From Paraburkholderia susongensis (GTDB taxonomy: Bacteria > Pseudomonadota > Gammaproteobacteria > Burkholderiales > Burkholderiaceae), in contig NZ_FXAT01000002.1 in the NCBI RefSeq assembly GCF_900177725.1, positions 620,001 through 684,000 on the forward strand: a DNA stretch of 64,000 nt. The letters are read 5' to 3'. The position numbers were made by a program, and so were the translations under genes. Each line of letters starts with the position of its first letter. The first letter of the stretch is position 1. The notes under the pieces were generated by a model. That model saw nothing but the letters and a program-made list of their open reading frames with translations. It was not told the DNA's origin and ran no database searches. Shown piece by piece: positions 7,994-17,367 of the stretch.

Positions 7994-9139
7994 CTACATC
8001 CGAATCACGTCCATCACCGTCTTCTTCTTGTCCTTGAACCGGTAGATCGTGATGGCCGCATCTTTGAGGTCGCCGTGAGGATCGAACGCGATCTTCCCGA
8101 TCACGCCGTCATACTGCGTCGCCGGCATCGCGGCGAGCACCTTCGTGCGATCGGTCGAGTCCGCCCTCTTCATCGCGTCGTAGATCACATAAACGGCGTC
8201 GTAGGCGAACGGCGCATACGCATCGATCGGCACCTTGTAGCGCGCGGTATAGCGCTGGTCGAACTGCTGCCCCTTCGGCATCTTCGACAACGCAAGCCCC
8301 GCCTCGGAACATACGACGTTGTCGATCGCGTCCCCTGCCAGGCTGACCATCTTGTCGGTGCACGCTCCGTCACCGCCCAGCACGCTTGCCGTGATGCCGA
8401 GATTCGCGGCCTGCTTCGCCAGCGGCCCAGCCGTCGCATCCGAGCCGCCATACATGATTACGTCTGGCCGCAAACCCTTGATCTTCGTGAGAATGGCGCG
8501 AAAGTCGGTCGCCTTGTCGTTGGTCGCCTCACGCGTGACGATCGTCGCGCCGTTCGCCTTCGCCGCCTTGATGAATTCATCGGCGAGACCCTGGCCGTAT
8601 GCGGTCGAATCGTCGATCACGGCGATACGTTTCGCGTGCAGCGAGCCGAGCGCGTAACGGGCGAGCGCCGGTCCCTGCAAGGCATCGGTGGCGACCACGC
8701 GAAACGTCGTCTTGTACCCCTGCTGGGTATAGGCCGGGTTCGTCGAGCCCTGTGAAATCTGCACGACCTGTGCTTCGCTATAAATACGCGACGCCGGAAT
8801 CGACACACCCGAATTGATGTCGCCGACCACGGCCACCACGCCGTCGTCGACCAGTTTCTGCGCGACCTGCGTGCCGGTGCGCGGATCGGCCGCGTCATCC
8901 TGCGAATCCAGTTTGAACTGCACGGGCTTGCCGCCGATCACGGGATGCTGGCTGTTGATTTCGTCGATGGCAAGGCGCGCCGCGTTCTCGCTGTCCTTGC
9001 CCATGTTGGCGAGCTGGCCGGTCAGCGGCGCGGCGTGGCCGATCAGCACGACGGCGGGCGTCGCATCGGCCGCATACGCCGATACGTGAATGGCAGCCAG
9101 CGCAATCACGCCGGCGACGGAACGATAAGTGGATTTCAC
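7994..9139 (-). CDS. Periplasmic branched-chain amino acid-type binding protein (LivK-like)
   Basis: Substrate-binding protein of the Leu/Ile/Val-binding type, 381 residues from GTG at 9139, with GAGG seven bases before it. GTG at 9151 lacks this site. The signal peptide ends near SAYAADA. The mature part has the type I binding fold: GHAAPLTGQLANMGKDSENA at the start, then VVGDINSGVSIPASRIYSEA and DDSTAYGQGLADEFIKAA. No permease or ATPase genes are adjacent, so this is an orphan receptor that must share a transporter or sense a ligand. The next gene on the same strand is an amidase, so the ligand might be an amide or amino acid; that is inference. Confidence 0.88.
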   Translation of the reverse strand: MKSTYRSVAGVIALAAIHVSAYAADATPAVVLIGHAAPLTGQLANMGKDSENAARLAIDEINSQHPVIGGKPVQFKLDSQDDAADPRTGTQVAQKLVDDGVVAVVGDINSGVSIPASRIYSEAQVVQISQGSTNPAYTQQGYKTTFRVVATDALQGPALARYALGSLHAKRIAVIDDSTAYGQGLADEFIKAAKANGATIVTREATNDKATDFRAILTKIKGLRPDVIMYGGSDATAGPLAKQAANLGITASVLGGDGACTDKMVSLAGDAIDNVVCSEAGLALSKMPKGQQFDQRYTARYKVPIDAYAPFAYDAVYVIYDAMKRADSTDRTKVLAAMPATQYDGVIGKIAFDPHGDLKDAAITIYRFKDKKKTVMDVIRM

Positions 9140-9269
9140 GGGCGGCCTCACTCCGATAGTGGATGGATCGAATGGCGCTGTGCCGGATGCGATGCGCCTG
9201 AAAACCAGTATTCGGTCGCCAGAATTGCGCGTCCAACGACAAATTCTTTTCAGCGCCGATAAACAAACG

Positions 9270-10625
9270 CTATGCCGTCACGGCGTGTGTGTTCGCATGC
9301 AGCAAGGCCTCGACGCTGCGTCCGATCGCGAGAATCGATGCGTCGGCGAGCGCGGACCCGCAAATCGAGAGCCCGACAGGCAGTTCGTCTTCGTCGTGGC
9401 ACGGCAGTGTGAGCGCGCAGCCGTCCATATAATTCACAACGCCCGGATTGCGCAGCACCTTCGCATTCAGTGCAAAAAACGCCTCGTCGTCGTGCTCGAC
9501 GCTGGAAATCCGCGGCGGCACGATCGCAACGGTCGGCATCAGCCATGCATCGAACTTTGCCAGCCGCATGCGCGCAGCGCGCACGAATCGCTCGCGCGCG
9601 GCAAGCAACTCGATATAGTCAGCGGCGCTGCGTCCCTCGCCTGCGCGCAAACGCTTCAGCACGCGCGGGTCGTATCCGTCGGCGTTGCGTGCAACGTGTT
9701 CGCGATGCCACGCCCACGCCTGCACCGCCGTGATGCCCGCGAGCGGAAGACGGCCTGCAACCTCATGCAGTTCGGGAAATGCGAAATGTTCGACGCAAGC
9801 GCCTGCGCGCCTCAGCATGCCGACGGCGCGATTGAATGCAGTGCTGACGGTTTCGTCCAGTTCGTCCGCCACATAGTCGGACGTGACGCCGAAGCGCAGT
9901 CCGGTGAGCGGGCGTGGCGCGGTATCGAGCGCCTGCGCCGAGATGACACTGTCGATGAGCGCGCAGCAATCCACGCTGCGCGCGATCGGTCCGATCGAAT
10001 CGAACGACGTGGATAGCGGCACGACCCCATCGAGCGGCACGCGGCGCGCCGTCGGCTTGAAGCCGACGAGACCGCAGAATGCTGCGGGAATCCGCGCTGA
10101 GCCGCCCGTATCGGTGCCCAGCGCGGCGGCGACGTGCCCGAGTGCGACGGAGGTCGCCGCACCGGAACTCGAACCACCCGCAAGACGGCTCGCATCGCAC
10201 GGATTGACGGGCGTGCCGTAGTGAGGATTGAGTCCGAGTCCGGAGAACGCAAACTCGCTCATGTTCGTCCGCCCGACGAACACCGCGCCCGCCTCGCGCA
10301 AACGTGCGATTGCCGCAGCGTCCCGCACGGCGGGTGCGGCGCCGCGCAAAATCCGCGAACCGGCGGTCGTCACCTGTCCTTTCACGTCGAAGAGGTCTTT
10401 CACGGAAATGGGCACGCCCGCCAACGCCGAAGGCACATAGCCCCGCTCGCGGAACGCGTCGCTGCTGGAGGCGGCGTCGCGCGCCGCCTCGCGATCGACA
10501 TGCGTATAAGTCGCGCCGCCGTGCGCCAGGTCGGTGTCGATCGCGGCGAGACTCGCATCGAGCGCCTCGACCGCCGAAGTGGTGCGCCGGGCCAGCGCAC
10601 TGGCTGTTTGACGCAGGGTTCTCAT
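9270..10625 (-). CDS. Amidase signature family enzyme
   Basis: Amidase of 451 residues that hydrolyses a carboxamide, using the Ser-cisSer-Lys triad: Lys76 (VPISVKDLFD), Ser152 in GGSSSGAA and nucleophile Ser176 in GTDTGGSARIP. ATG at 10625 has GGAG eight bases upstream; a GTG at 10634 is possible. The start lies five bases after the stop of a 38-codon ORF, suggesting coupled translation. It is divergent from a LysR gene and upstream of the LivK-like gene on the same strand. No C-terminal allophanate-hydrolase domain is present. Substrate unresolved; a link to the nearby ureide gene is possible. Confidence 0.87.
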   Translation of the reverse strand: MRTLRQTASALARRTTSAVEALDASLAAIDTDLAHGGATYTHVDREAARDAASSSDAFRERGYVPSALAGVPISVKDLFDVKGQVTTAGSRILRGAAPAVRDAAAIARLREAGAVFVGRTNMSEFAFSGLGLNPHYGTPVNPCDASRLAGGSSSGAATSVALGHVAAALGTDTGGSARIPAAFCGLVGFKPTARRVPLDGVVPLSTSFDSIGPIARSVDCCALIDSVISAQALDTAPRPLTGLRFGVTSDYVADELDETVSTAFNRAVGMLRRAGACVEHFAFPELHEVAGRLPLAGITAVQAWAWHREHVARNADGYDPRVLKRLRAGEGRSAADYIELLAARERFVRAARMRLAKFDAWLMPTVAIVPPRISSVEHDDEAFFALNAKVLRNPGVVNYMDGCALTLPCHDEDELPVGLSICGSALADASILAIGRSVEALLHANTHAVTA

Positions 10626-10630
10626 CGCCG

Positions 10631-10747
10631 TCACTCCATATGTGCGAGCGCATCGATCGAATAGCGATGCGCTGGACCGCCGCCGAGCGGCTTCGCCTTC
10701 ACGCCGACGGGCGTTCCAGATCCGATTTCACACGCCATTGTTTTCAT
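10631..10747 (-). CDS. Small ORF (38 aa) translationally coupled to the amidase
   Basis: A 38-residue ORF with a strong ribosome binding site (AAGGAAGG) about eight bases before ATG at 10747. Its stop lies five bases ahead of the amidase start, and the amidase GGAG sits in its last codons. The peptide contains CEIGSGTPVGVKAKPLGGGP and ends in DALAHME; I recognise no family. It could be a leader peptide that opens the amidase start, a small partner, or the tail of a lost gene. Confidence 0.42.
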   Translation of the reverse strand: MKTMACEIGSGTPVGVKAKPLGGGPAHRYSIDALAHME

Positions 10748-10975
10748 TGCAACGTTCCTTCCTTTATTTCTTCCTTTAATTCCTTTAGTTCCTTTAATCG
10801 TCTTCTCACCGATTCCGGCCGTATCGCTGCATCGGCGTTCATTGCAAAGTTTTGGCGTGTGGCACACCCGTGTCCAACAAATTAAAATTGTCGCAAGACA
10901 GAATATTTTCTTATCCCTTCATATGAGACCTGGCGCTACACTGGGGCACTCCAGCCTGCCGCGTCAGGGGCGTGA
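10748..10975. promoter_or_regulatory. Divergent control region, amidase operon / LysR
   Basis: Holds pyrimidine-rich direct repeats (TTCCTTTAATTCCTTTAGTTCCTTT-like, around 10755-10798) and the imperfect dyad ACAAATTAAAATTGT at 10877-10891, a possible LysR site. On the amidase strand the repeats read as AAAGGAA-type units just ahead of the small ORF. Confidence 0.35.
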
Positions 10976-11920
10976 ATGAACCTGCGATTTCTCGAAACCT
11001 TTGTCTGGCTCGCCCGGCTGCGCAGCTTTCGCCTGACGGCCGAGCGGCTGAATGCGACGCAAGCGGCGATTTCCAGCCGCATTTCCGCCCTCGAGCAGGA
11101 ACTGGGCGTGCGGCTCTTCGAGCGCGGCCCCAAGGAAGCGACGCTCACGCAGGACGGCACGAAGACGCTGCCGTTCGCCGAGCAGATGCTGAAGTTGAAT
11201 CAGGCGATGATCGAGAGCGTCGGCGACCGCTCGAAGGTATCGGGGTTGTTGCGGCTAGGTGCGATCGAATCGATCGTTCACACGTGGCTGCCCGATCTGC
11301 TCAAGAGCATTCACGAGGCGTATCCGAATCTCGTGATTGAACTGACCAGCGACACATCGTCCAATTTGTCGACCCAACTGCTCAATGGCCATATCGACGT
11401 TTCGTTTCAGACAACCAGCGTCGCAGGCTCCGACATGACGAATGTCCCGCTGGGCAACCTGCCGATGCGCTGGATGGCGAGTCCGGCGCTCAACCTGTCG
11501 GCGCAGGCGTTGACGGAGGCGGAACTGGCCGCTTATCCCGTGATCAGTTTCGCACGCCACTCGCTGCCGCATGAGTTTCTGACCGGCCTGTTCGCCGCGA
11601 GTGGCGACGTGCAGGTGCAGATCAACTGCCTGTCGTCGGTGGCCGCGATCATCCGGCTCGTCGTCGACGGCTTCGGCATTGCCGTGCTGCCGCCCGCGTT
11701 CGTGATGCGCGAACTCGAAGCGGGGAAACTGCAGTTGCTGCAAGTCACGCACCGCGTGCCTGTCTTGCCGCTGATTGCCGCGTACCGGCGCACGCCCGAT
11801 AGTCTGCTCTCCGAATCCATCACACGGCTTGCGCTGAACGTCGTGCTCGAATTCTGCCTGAAGCACGGACCCGGGTTCGCGCTATTCCCGCCCACGGACG
11901 AGCCTGGCTCCCACACGTGA
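10976..11920 (+). CDS. LysR-family transcriptional regulator
   Basis: 314-residue LysR protein. The helix-turn-helix occupies residues 1-60 (FRLTAERLNATQAAISSRIS), with ALEQELGVRLFERGPKEATL as the wing and linker. The effector domain starts near LLRLGAIESIVHTWLPDLLK. It is divergent from the small ORF and amidase, and 30 bp upstream of the AllA-like gene on its own strand. It may therefore regulate the amidase side while being cotranscribed with the ureidoglycolate lyase gene. The inducer is unknown; nitrogen compounds such as ureides are a context-based guess. Confidence 0.88.
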   Translation: MNLRFLETFVWLARLRSFRLTAERLNATQAAISSRISALEQELGVRLFERGPKEATLTQDGTKTLPFAEQMLKLNQAMIESVGDRSKVSGLLRLGAIESIVHTWLPDLLKSIHEAYPNLVIELTSDTSSNLSTQLLNGHIDVSFQTTSVAGSDMTNVPLGNLPMRWMASPALNLSAQALTEAELAAYPVISFARHSLPHEFLTGLFAASGDVQVQINCLSSVAAIIRLVVDGFGIAVLPPAFVMRELEAGKLQLLQVTHRVPVLPLIAAYRRTPDSLLSESITRLALNVVLEFCLKHGPGFALFPPTDEPGSHT

Positions 11921-11950
11921 ACGCCTGAACATCGAAGCGAGTCTCCCCGC

Positions 11951-12490
11951 ATGCCGACTGCCCGTTCTATTCCAATCGAACCGCTCGACGCGGCATGTTG
12001 CGAACCCTATGGCTGGATGCTCGGCAAGCCGGTGCGCGCCGATGGCGATACACCCGCGTTCGTCAGCCCGGCATCGGACTTCTGGCGCGAGCATCTGTTT
12101 GATACCGGCTCGCCGGGTGAAACGGAAATTCTGTGGGTCGTATACCGGAATCGTGACGAAAGCATCGCGTCACTCGAGGTTCATCGCCTGACGCAGCAGG
12201 CCATCGTCCCGTTGAGCGCACCTGTCGTCCATCTCGTCGCGGCGTCGACGGAAGACGGCGAGCCGGACCTGGACACGTTGCGGGCCTTCGCGATTCCCGT
12301 CGGCATGGGTCTTTGCATGCGGCCGAACATCTGGCATGCGACACGGGTTCGCGATCGCGAAGCGACCTGCCTGATGCTGACGCGGCCTTCGACGACCCGC
12401 GATCTCGTCGTTCATCTGAAAACCGGTGCGCCTGCTCGTGAAAGCGCGATCCGGACTATCGGCGCGCGCCGGATCGAAGGTTCGCAATAG
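11951..12490 (+). CDS. Ureidoglycolate lyase-like protein (AllA family)
   Basis: A 179-residue protein resembling the ureidoglycolate hydrolase/lyase fold (AllA), which splits ureidoglycolate into glyoxylate and urea at the end of purine degradation. Visible features are the N-terminal PLDAACCEPYGWMLGKPV and the late MRPNIWHATRV, resembling the conserved W-H segment near the active site in AllA. It is probably cotranscribed with the upstream LysR gene. AllE, which makes the substrate, is encoded about 22 kb away in this window. It diverges enough from E. coli AllA in the middle that a related substrate is possible. Confidence 0.68.
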   Translation: MPTARSIPIEPLDAACCEPYGWMLGKPVRADGDTPAFVSPASDFWREHLFDTGSPGETEILWVVYRNRDESIASLEVHRLTQQAIVPLSAPVVHLVAASTEDGEPDLDTLRAFAIPVGMGLCMRPNIWHATRVRDREATCLMLTRPSTTRDLVVHLKTGAPARESAIRTIGARRIEGSQ

Positions 12491-12598
12491 AGCGTGTCGG
12501 GCGCTTTACCGGCCTGTACTTCGTTGTATTCGCCGTGCTCATGCCTGTTCATCATGCCTGTTCACTTGGCAGCCCTTAACAAGGGCCGCTGACACGCC

Positions 12599-13555
12599 CT
12601 ACCCCGGTTGCGCGCCATGATCCGGCAGGTTTAACGCCAGATCATCCGCGGCGAGCGCCTGCGGAATGCACTCTTTAAGGAAATCGACAAAGGTTCGGAT
12701 CTTGGCGTCGAGATACTGACGCGACGCATACATGGTGTACACGGTCAGTTTCTGGAGCTGATAGTCCGGCAACACCCGCAACAACGAACCGTTGCGCAGC
12801 GCGGGCACCGCCGCCGGCATGGGCAACGCGCCGATGCCCACGCCCTCGCGCAAGGCGCCGGCCAACGCCTCGGCAATGTTGACCTGGAATGTCGCGGGCG
12901 GCAGCAGGAACGTCTCGACGCCGTTCGAACCTTCCAGGATCCATTTGTCGCGCGGAAATACCGGGGTGAACAGTTGAAGGCACGCGTGCCCGGCCAATTC
13001 GGCGACGTTGCGCGGTGTCCCGTGCTCGCGCAGGTACGCCGGGGCGGCGCAAAGTACGCTGTGCACCGATCCCAGCACATGCGAGATGAGTCCCGAATCC
13101 GGAAGTTCGACAGAGCTCAACTGAAGCGAGACGTCGTACCCCTCGTCGAGAAGATCGGGAAAGTGCTGTGAAAGCGTCAGTTCGACCGAGACGGATGGAT
13201 AGCGCTTCTGATACTGCATGACGGCAGGCACGAGATAGGCCTGGCCAAACCCCGTCGTGGCATGAACGCGCAACCGGCCGGAGGGCTGCGCCTGGGCGTT
13301 GCCCGCTTCGGCCTCCGCCTGGTCGATGTACGCGAGAATCTGCTCGCATCGCCGCAAGTAACGTTCCCCTGCCTCGGTGAGAACGACACGGCGAGTATTC
13401 CGGTTAAGCAGGCGAGCCTGGAGATGTGCCTCGAGACTCGCCACCGCACGAGACGCCGCCGCGGTCGCGATATCGAGGCGCTGCGCGGCCGCTGTGAAGC
13501 TGCCCTCTTCTGCAACGCGCACGAATATGCGCATGCAATGCAACCTGTCCATCAT
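12599..13555 (-). CDS. LysR-family transcriptional regulator
   Basis: LysR regulator of about 318 residues, starting MMDRLHCMRIFVRVAEEGSF at 13555. The frame stays open to 13690, but LysR proteins of this branch begin at this motif. The helix-turn-helix is FTAAAQRLDIATAAASRAVA, and the wing ends LNRNTRRVVLTEAGERYL. The C-terminal domain includes GRLRVHATTGFGQAYLVPAV, typical of the large DsdC/CrgA-like group. It lies downstream of the MFS gene on the same strand, convergent with the AllA-like gene. The target is not clear from position; the adjacent transport cluster is a candidate. Confidence 0.85.
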   Translation of the reverse strand: MMDRLHCMRIFVRVAEEGSFTAAAQRLDIATAAASRAVASLEAHLQARLLNRNTRRVVLTEAGERYLRRCEQILAYIDQAEAEAGNAQAQPSGRLRVHATTGFGQAYLVPAVMQYQKRYPSVSVELTLSQHFPDLLDEGYDVSLQLSSVELPDSGLISHVLGSVHSVLCAAPAYLREHGTPRNVAELAGHACLQLFTPVFPRDKWILEGSNGVETFLLPPATFQVNIAEALAGALREGVGIGALPMPAAVPALRNGSLLRVLPDYQLQKLTVYTMYASRQYLDAKIRTFVDFLKECIPQALAADDLALNLPDHGAQPG

Positions 13556-13842
13556 ATGTGTAGCGTGTTTCGGTTCAGCCGCCAACGCAGGCGTGGTGTC
13601 GGAAAGCCATCGCTCCAGCGAACGTTGCGCCCTCTTCGCCTTGTACCGAACGATAGTCAGTTTTCCCGGCACATTACCATGCCCCGGCAACCGCGTCGAA
13701 GCGTATCGAATGGACCAGCATTTTCTCCGTCTGCTTGTTCAGAACCGTCTCCACTTACCCTGCGCAGTTCTCCAGCCGCGCGGTGCATGGCGTGCCTGGA
13801 CTACCTCTGATGGTGAACGGATTGTTGCGCATGCAATATCGA

Positions 13843-15198
13843 CTAACGTTCGTCAGAACTCGTGACCGTGCCGTCGTGTCTCGCTGAGGCTCCCGAGAGC
13901 CTCGCGATCGGCCAGACCGTGGCCGCCGCTCCGAGCGAGGTGGCCGCAGCCACTGCAAACATCGTCGCCGCATCGACCTTTGCCGCCATCATGTAGCCGC
14001 CGAGAAGCGGGCCGACAATGGCGCCGGCCCGGCCGATCCCCATCGCCCAGCCCACACCCGTCGCGCGCAACGACGTGCTGTAGAAGCTCGCGCAAAACGA
14101 TACCGTGCACATTTGCGCGCCGATACTGAGCACACCGCTGAGAAACGCGGCGACACCGAGCCAGGCGGCCGAATGTTGAGCTTGCCCGATCAGCAGCACG
14201 GCGATCGCACCCGCTGCATACGCGGCCGCGATCACGCGCGGCGCGGCGTAGCGGTCCGCGAGACGTCCAATCACGGTGCAACCGACCACCGCGCCGAGAT
14301 TGAGCAGCGCGACGGCGATGACCGCCGCCCCGACGCTTGCGCCGACGATATGCGCGGCGAGCGGAATCCAGTTGATCAGCAGGTAGGTCAACAACAGGCT
14401 CAGGAATAGCGTTGCCCACAGCAGCAGCGTGCCCGCCGCGCGTCGCTGCGCGAACAGTTGTGCAACCGAGGCGCGCGATAGTCCGTGCGACGGCGCAGAC
14501 GGCCGGTCGCTGATGTCGATGGCGAGGCGCTCGCAGATGCGCCTGACCTTCTCGTGTTCGCCGCGATGCTCGAGGAACGCGATCGATTCGGGCACGACGA
14601 GAAAGAAAATAACGCCGATCACCAACGGCAGAATGCCGCCAATCACGAAGACCCCCTTCCAGCCCGCGGCCGCGACGATGCTTTCGGATGCGAGGCCGCC
14701 AATGACGGCGCCGATCGGAAAACCACAAAACATGGTCGACACCATCGACTCGCGCCGCTTCGCCGGCGCATATTCGGACGCGAGCGCCACAAAACAGGGC
14801 AGCGCGCCGCCCAGCCCGAAACCCGTTACGAGGCGGATGCTCGCGAGCACGTCCACGGAATTCGCGAGCACGGTCGAGACAGACGCGAGGCCGAAGATGG
14901 CAATCGAGAGCAGCAAGGCCGGCTTGCGGCCGATGCGATCGCCGAGTTGGCCGATGCTCAGCGCGCCGATGAAGCTGCCGAGCAGACCTGCGGCAAACAC
15001 CGGGCCGAAGGTGGCCGGCGCAAGTCCCCATGCGGCGGCGATATGCGGCGCGACGAACGCGATGGCCTGGGTGTCGAAACCGTCGACCAGTGCAACGGCG
15101 CCGCACAGAACGATGATGGCCATTTGCATTCTTTGCCTTCGTGCAGCGGGACGGCGGCGCTGGCCGCTTACGGTCTGCACGCTTTCCGTATTGTTCAT
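13843..15198 (-). CDS. MFS transporter, aromatic acid:H+ symporter (AAHS) type
   Basis: Twelve-helix permease of 451 residues. The AAHS hallmark VDGFDTQAIAFVAP lies in helix 1, and the MFS loop GQLGDRIGRKPAL follows helix 2. Family members (PcaK, BenK, VanK) import aromatic acids with protons. It shares this signature with the second AAHS gene at 18.3-19.7 kb; both carry FCGFP-GAV-GG in the middle. It is the last gene of a minus-strand run that also holds a SnoaL-like protein 27 bp upstream, a porin, a GlcG-like protein, a cupin and the other carrier. Substrate not determinable. Confidence 0.88.
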   Translation of the reverse strand: MNNTESVQTVSGQRRRPAARRQRMQMAIIVLCGAVALVDGFDTQAIAFVAPHIAAAWGLAPATFGPVFAAGLLGSFIGALSIGQLGDRIGRKPALLLSIAIFGLASVSTVLANSVDVLASIRLVTGFGLGGALPCFVALASEYAPAKRRESMVSTMFCGFPIGAVIGGLASESIVAAAGWKGVFVIGGILPLVIGVIFFLVVPESIAFLEHRGEHEKVRRICERLAIDISDRPSAPSHGLSRASVAQLFAQRRAAGTLLLWATLFLSLLLTYLLINWIPLAAHIVGASVGAAVIAVALLNLGAVVGCTVIGRLADRYAAPRVIAAAYAAGAIAVLLIGQAQHSAAWLGVAAFLSGVLSIGAQMCTVSFCASFYSTSLRATGVGWAMGIGRAGAIVGPLLGGYMMAAKVDAATMFAVAAATSLGAAATVWPIARLSGASARHDGTVTSSDER

Positions 15199-15225
15199 GA
15201 GCGGCTTCTGTGGCTGACAAAAATA

Positions 15226-15621
15226 TTAGAAGGCGATCTCGCGGGAGATGACGCGCGTCGTGATGAGCCATGCACCGGACTGCATCCGGCACAGCGTGTC
15301 GAACAGATCGTTGATCCGCGTCTCGGTCTTCGCATCCCGCTGCTCGACCGTCATCTGTACGGCGGTGGTGCGTGCGCCGTGCGCATCTTCCGCCTCGATC
15401 CGCAGATTCGACCAGAGGTGCCTCGTCTTGCGGCCCGGTTGCGCATGACGCTGCTCACAGTCGCGCGCGATTGCGTCACGTCCGGCGAGCTGCTGCCCGC
15501 CGACATGGAGCACGCCGTCCGGCGCGAAGAGACGGCTCAGCGATTCGCCGTCCCCGCGGTCCGCGTACCATGCAAAATCACTGAGCAAGCGCTCGATAGC
15601 GAGGATGTCTTCCTGTTTCAA
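15226..15621 (-). CDS. SnoaL/NTF2-like protein
   Basis: A 131-residue protein of the SnoaL-like, nuclear transport factor 2 fold. The pattern IERLLSDFAWYADRGDGESL then LFAPDGVLHVGGQQLAGRDA is characteristic, as is the C-terminal GAWLITTRVISREIAF. Members include ring-cleaving or isomerising enzymes and subunits of ring-hydroxylating dioxygenases. Here there is no large dioxygenase subunit next to it, so it would act alone or with the cupin at 17.4-18.3 kb. Short distances to the MFS gene (27 bp) and porin (42 bp) suggest one transcript. Confidence 0.75.
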   Translation of the reverse strand: MKQEDILAIERLLSDFAWYADRGDGESLSRLFAPDGVLHVGGQQLAGRDAIARDCEQRHAQPGRKTRHLWSNLRIEAEDAHGARTTAVQMTVEQRDAKTETRINDLFDTLCRMQSGAWLITTRVISREIAF

Positions 15622-15663
15622 TTGAAATGCTCCTTGGTATCCGCGATCGCGGATGGGCTGAAT

Positions 15664-16737
15664 CTAGAAACGCACGGTGAGGCCGACCCGGCACAGCGTC
15701 TGCGTGCTGCCCGAGGACGTGCCGCCCGCGCCGATAATCGCGGCGAACGCATCGCCGTCGCCGCTCACCCATTGCCGGGCCACCGTGGCGTAGACAAACG
15801 TGAGCTTCGAGAAGTCGTGCGCAAGGGTCACGTTGGCCTGATGCGCGTGGTTGTTGCTGAGAACGGCATTGCCCTGGTTGAACTGGTAGCCGACCGTCAT
15901 TTCGTTGTTGTCGGAGATCTGGTAGTACCCGCCCACCTCGTACACGTTGACGCGCCCGCCGTTGTACGTGTTCTCCGTATTCGTGAACATCGCGTCGATC
16001 ATGAAGTCGGCAATGTTCGCCCGCCCGCCGATGCCCCAGTTGCGGATGCCGTTGTTGCCGTTGTTGATGTTCGGAAACTTCGTATACGTATAGGCCGCGT
16101 CTAACGTCATGACCCCGCCGGCATATGAAACGCCGAAGCTCTGCGTGCTGTTCTGCCCGAACGCGCCGGGCTGGCCGCCGAATGCATACATGGCGCCGAA
16201 CTTCAGGCCGTGAAAGTTCGGAGTTTCGTACGAGATCGCGTTGTTGGTCGTGATGCTGCCGGCGGTGCGGTCGAAATCCATCGAGCCATTGGGCAAGTTG
16301 AGTTTCGCGAATGGTCCCTGCTGTGTGTAATAAACCGGGTTGTACTTCAGCATCGCCCCCCAGCGGTCGATCGTCATGTAGCGGAACATGAAATCGAACT
16401 GATTGCCCGCCGTCACGGTGCCGTACTGTTCGTTCGTCAGACCGACCCAGGCTTCCTTGCCGAACAGCAAGCCGTTCACCATTGCGCCCGTTCCGTCGTT
16501 GAAGTTATTCACGAGCCGGAAAATCGCCTTGGTGCCGCCGCCGAGATCTTCGGTGCCGCGCAGGCCCCACAAGGTCGGCACCATCGTGCCGCTCTGATAG
16601 AAGTAGTTGCTCTTTCCGCCCTGGTTCGACGTATACGTAATCCCGGCGTCGAGCACGCCGTAGATCGTGACACTGCTCTGGGCAAAAGCGGGCATGCAGA
16701 CAAGTAACGCAAGCATCCCCAGAAGCTTGCCTTTCAT
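15664..16737 (-). CDS. Outer-membrane porin (Gram-negative trimeric type)
   Basis: Beta-barrel porin of 357 residues. The signal peptide ends at MPAFAQ, followed by the standard betaproteobacterial start SSVTIYGVLDAGITY. The pattern LWGLRGTEDLGGGTKAIF and the aromatic C-terminal end GLTVRF (terminal Phe for barrel assembly) are diagnostic. Between them lie alternating beta-strands rich in Tyr, Asn and Gly. It has its own 124-bp upstream gap and sits between the SnoaL-like gene and the GlcG-like gene. In a carrier-rich cluster it probably provides outer-membrane entry for the same compound. Selectivity cannot be read from sequence. Confidence 0.92.
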   Translation of the reverse strand: MKGKLLGMLALLVCMPAFAQSSVTIYGVLDAGITYTSNQGGKSNYFYQSGTMVPTLWGLRGTEDLGGGTKAIFRLVNNFNDGTGAMVNGLLFGKEAWVGLTNEQYGTVTAGNQFDFMFRYMTIDRWGAMLKYNPVYYTQQGPFAKLNLPNGSMDFDRTAGSITTNNAISYETPNFHGLKFGAMYAFGGQPGAFGQNSTQSFGVSYAGGVMTLDAAYTYTKFPNINNGNNGIRNWGIGGRANIADFMIDAMFTNTENTYNGGRVNVYEVGGYYQISDNNEMTVGYQFNQGNAVLSNNHAHQANVTLAHDFSKLTFVYATVARQWVSGDGDAFAAIIGAGGTSSGSTQTLCRVGLTVRF

Positions 16738-16861
16738 GTAAGTCTCCTAAATATTATTGATTTTTCGCCTGACTGCCGTAGAGCGGCGAATCAGGATGGC
16801 ACTGCGACTACGTGGAAATGGACGCAGGAAACATGAGGTTCGCTACGCCGTGAGAACAGCT

Positions 16862-17293
16862 TCAGCCAGCATCGGCGACGAGACCGGCGCGCTCGATCGC
16901 GTATATCGCGCAGGTTTCGTCGACATCGGATCTATCACCACTGATTCCGACGGAGCCGATCAGGGAGCCTTCGTCGTTGCGCACGAGCACCCCGCCTTGA
17001 ACGGGCGCGATGCGCCCGCCCGAAATGGACGAGAGCGCGGCAAAGAACGCGGGCGCCGCCTCCGCGCGCTGGGCGAGCTGCCGGCCGCCAAGCCCCATGC
17101 CGAGCACGCCCCATGCTTTGGCGATAGCGATATCGGGGCGCAGAATGCCCGATCCGTCCGAGCGCTTCAACACCAGCAGATGGCCGCCGGTATCGAGCAC
17201 GGCCACGGTGAGCGGCTGGCAGTTAATCGCGTCCATCTTCTCGAGCGCGTAGTCGACGATTGTCGAAGCGAGATTCAGCGTCAGGGTTTGCAT
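16862..17293 (-). CDS. GlcG/HbpS-family protein
   Basis: A 143-residue protein of the GlcG (DUF336, HbpS-like) family. Signs are AVLDTGGHLLVLKRSDGSG near the middle, SSISGGRIAPVQGGVLVRN and the closing GSVGISGDRSDVDE. The family occurs beside catabolic operons such as glycolate oxidase and propanediol use, and some members bind haem or sense redox; the role is rarely known. Here it lies between the porin and the cupin gene in a minus-strand transport cluster. No signal peptide is visible, so it should be cytoplasmic. Confidence 0.85.
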   Translation of the reverse strand: MQTLTLNLASTIVDYALEKMDAINCQPLTVAVLDTGGHLLVLKRSDGSGILRPDIAIAKAWGVLGMGLGGRQLAQRAEAAPAFFAALSSISGGRIAPVQGGVLVRNDEGSLIGSVGISGDRSDVDETCAIYAIERAGLVADAG

Positions 17294-17367
17294 CGGGTTC
17301 TCTCTGGGCGGGTGTGTGTTCTTACTCCGGGGACGGCATCGAGCCGGTTTGCGCCTTTGCGGCAGCG

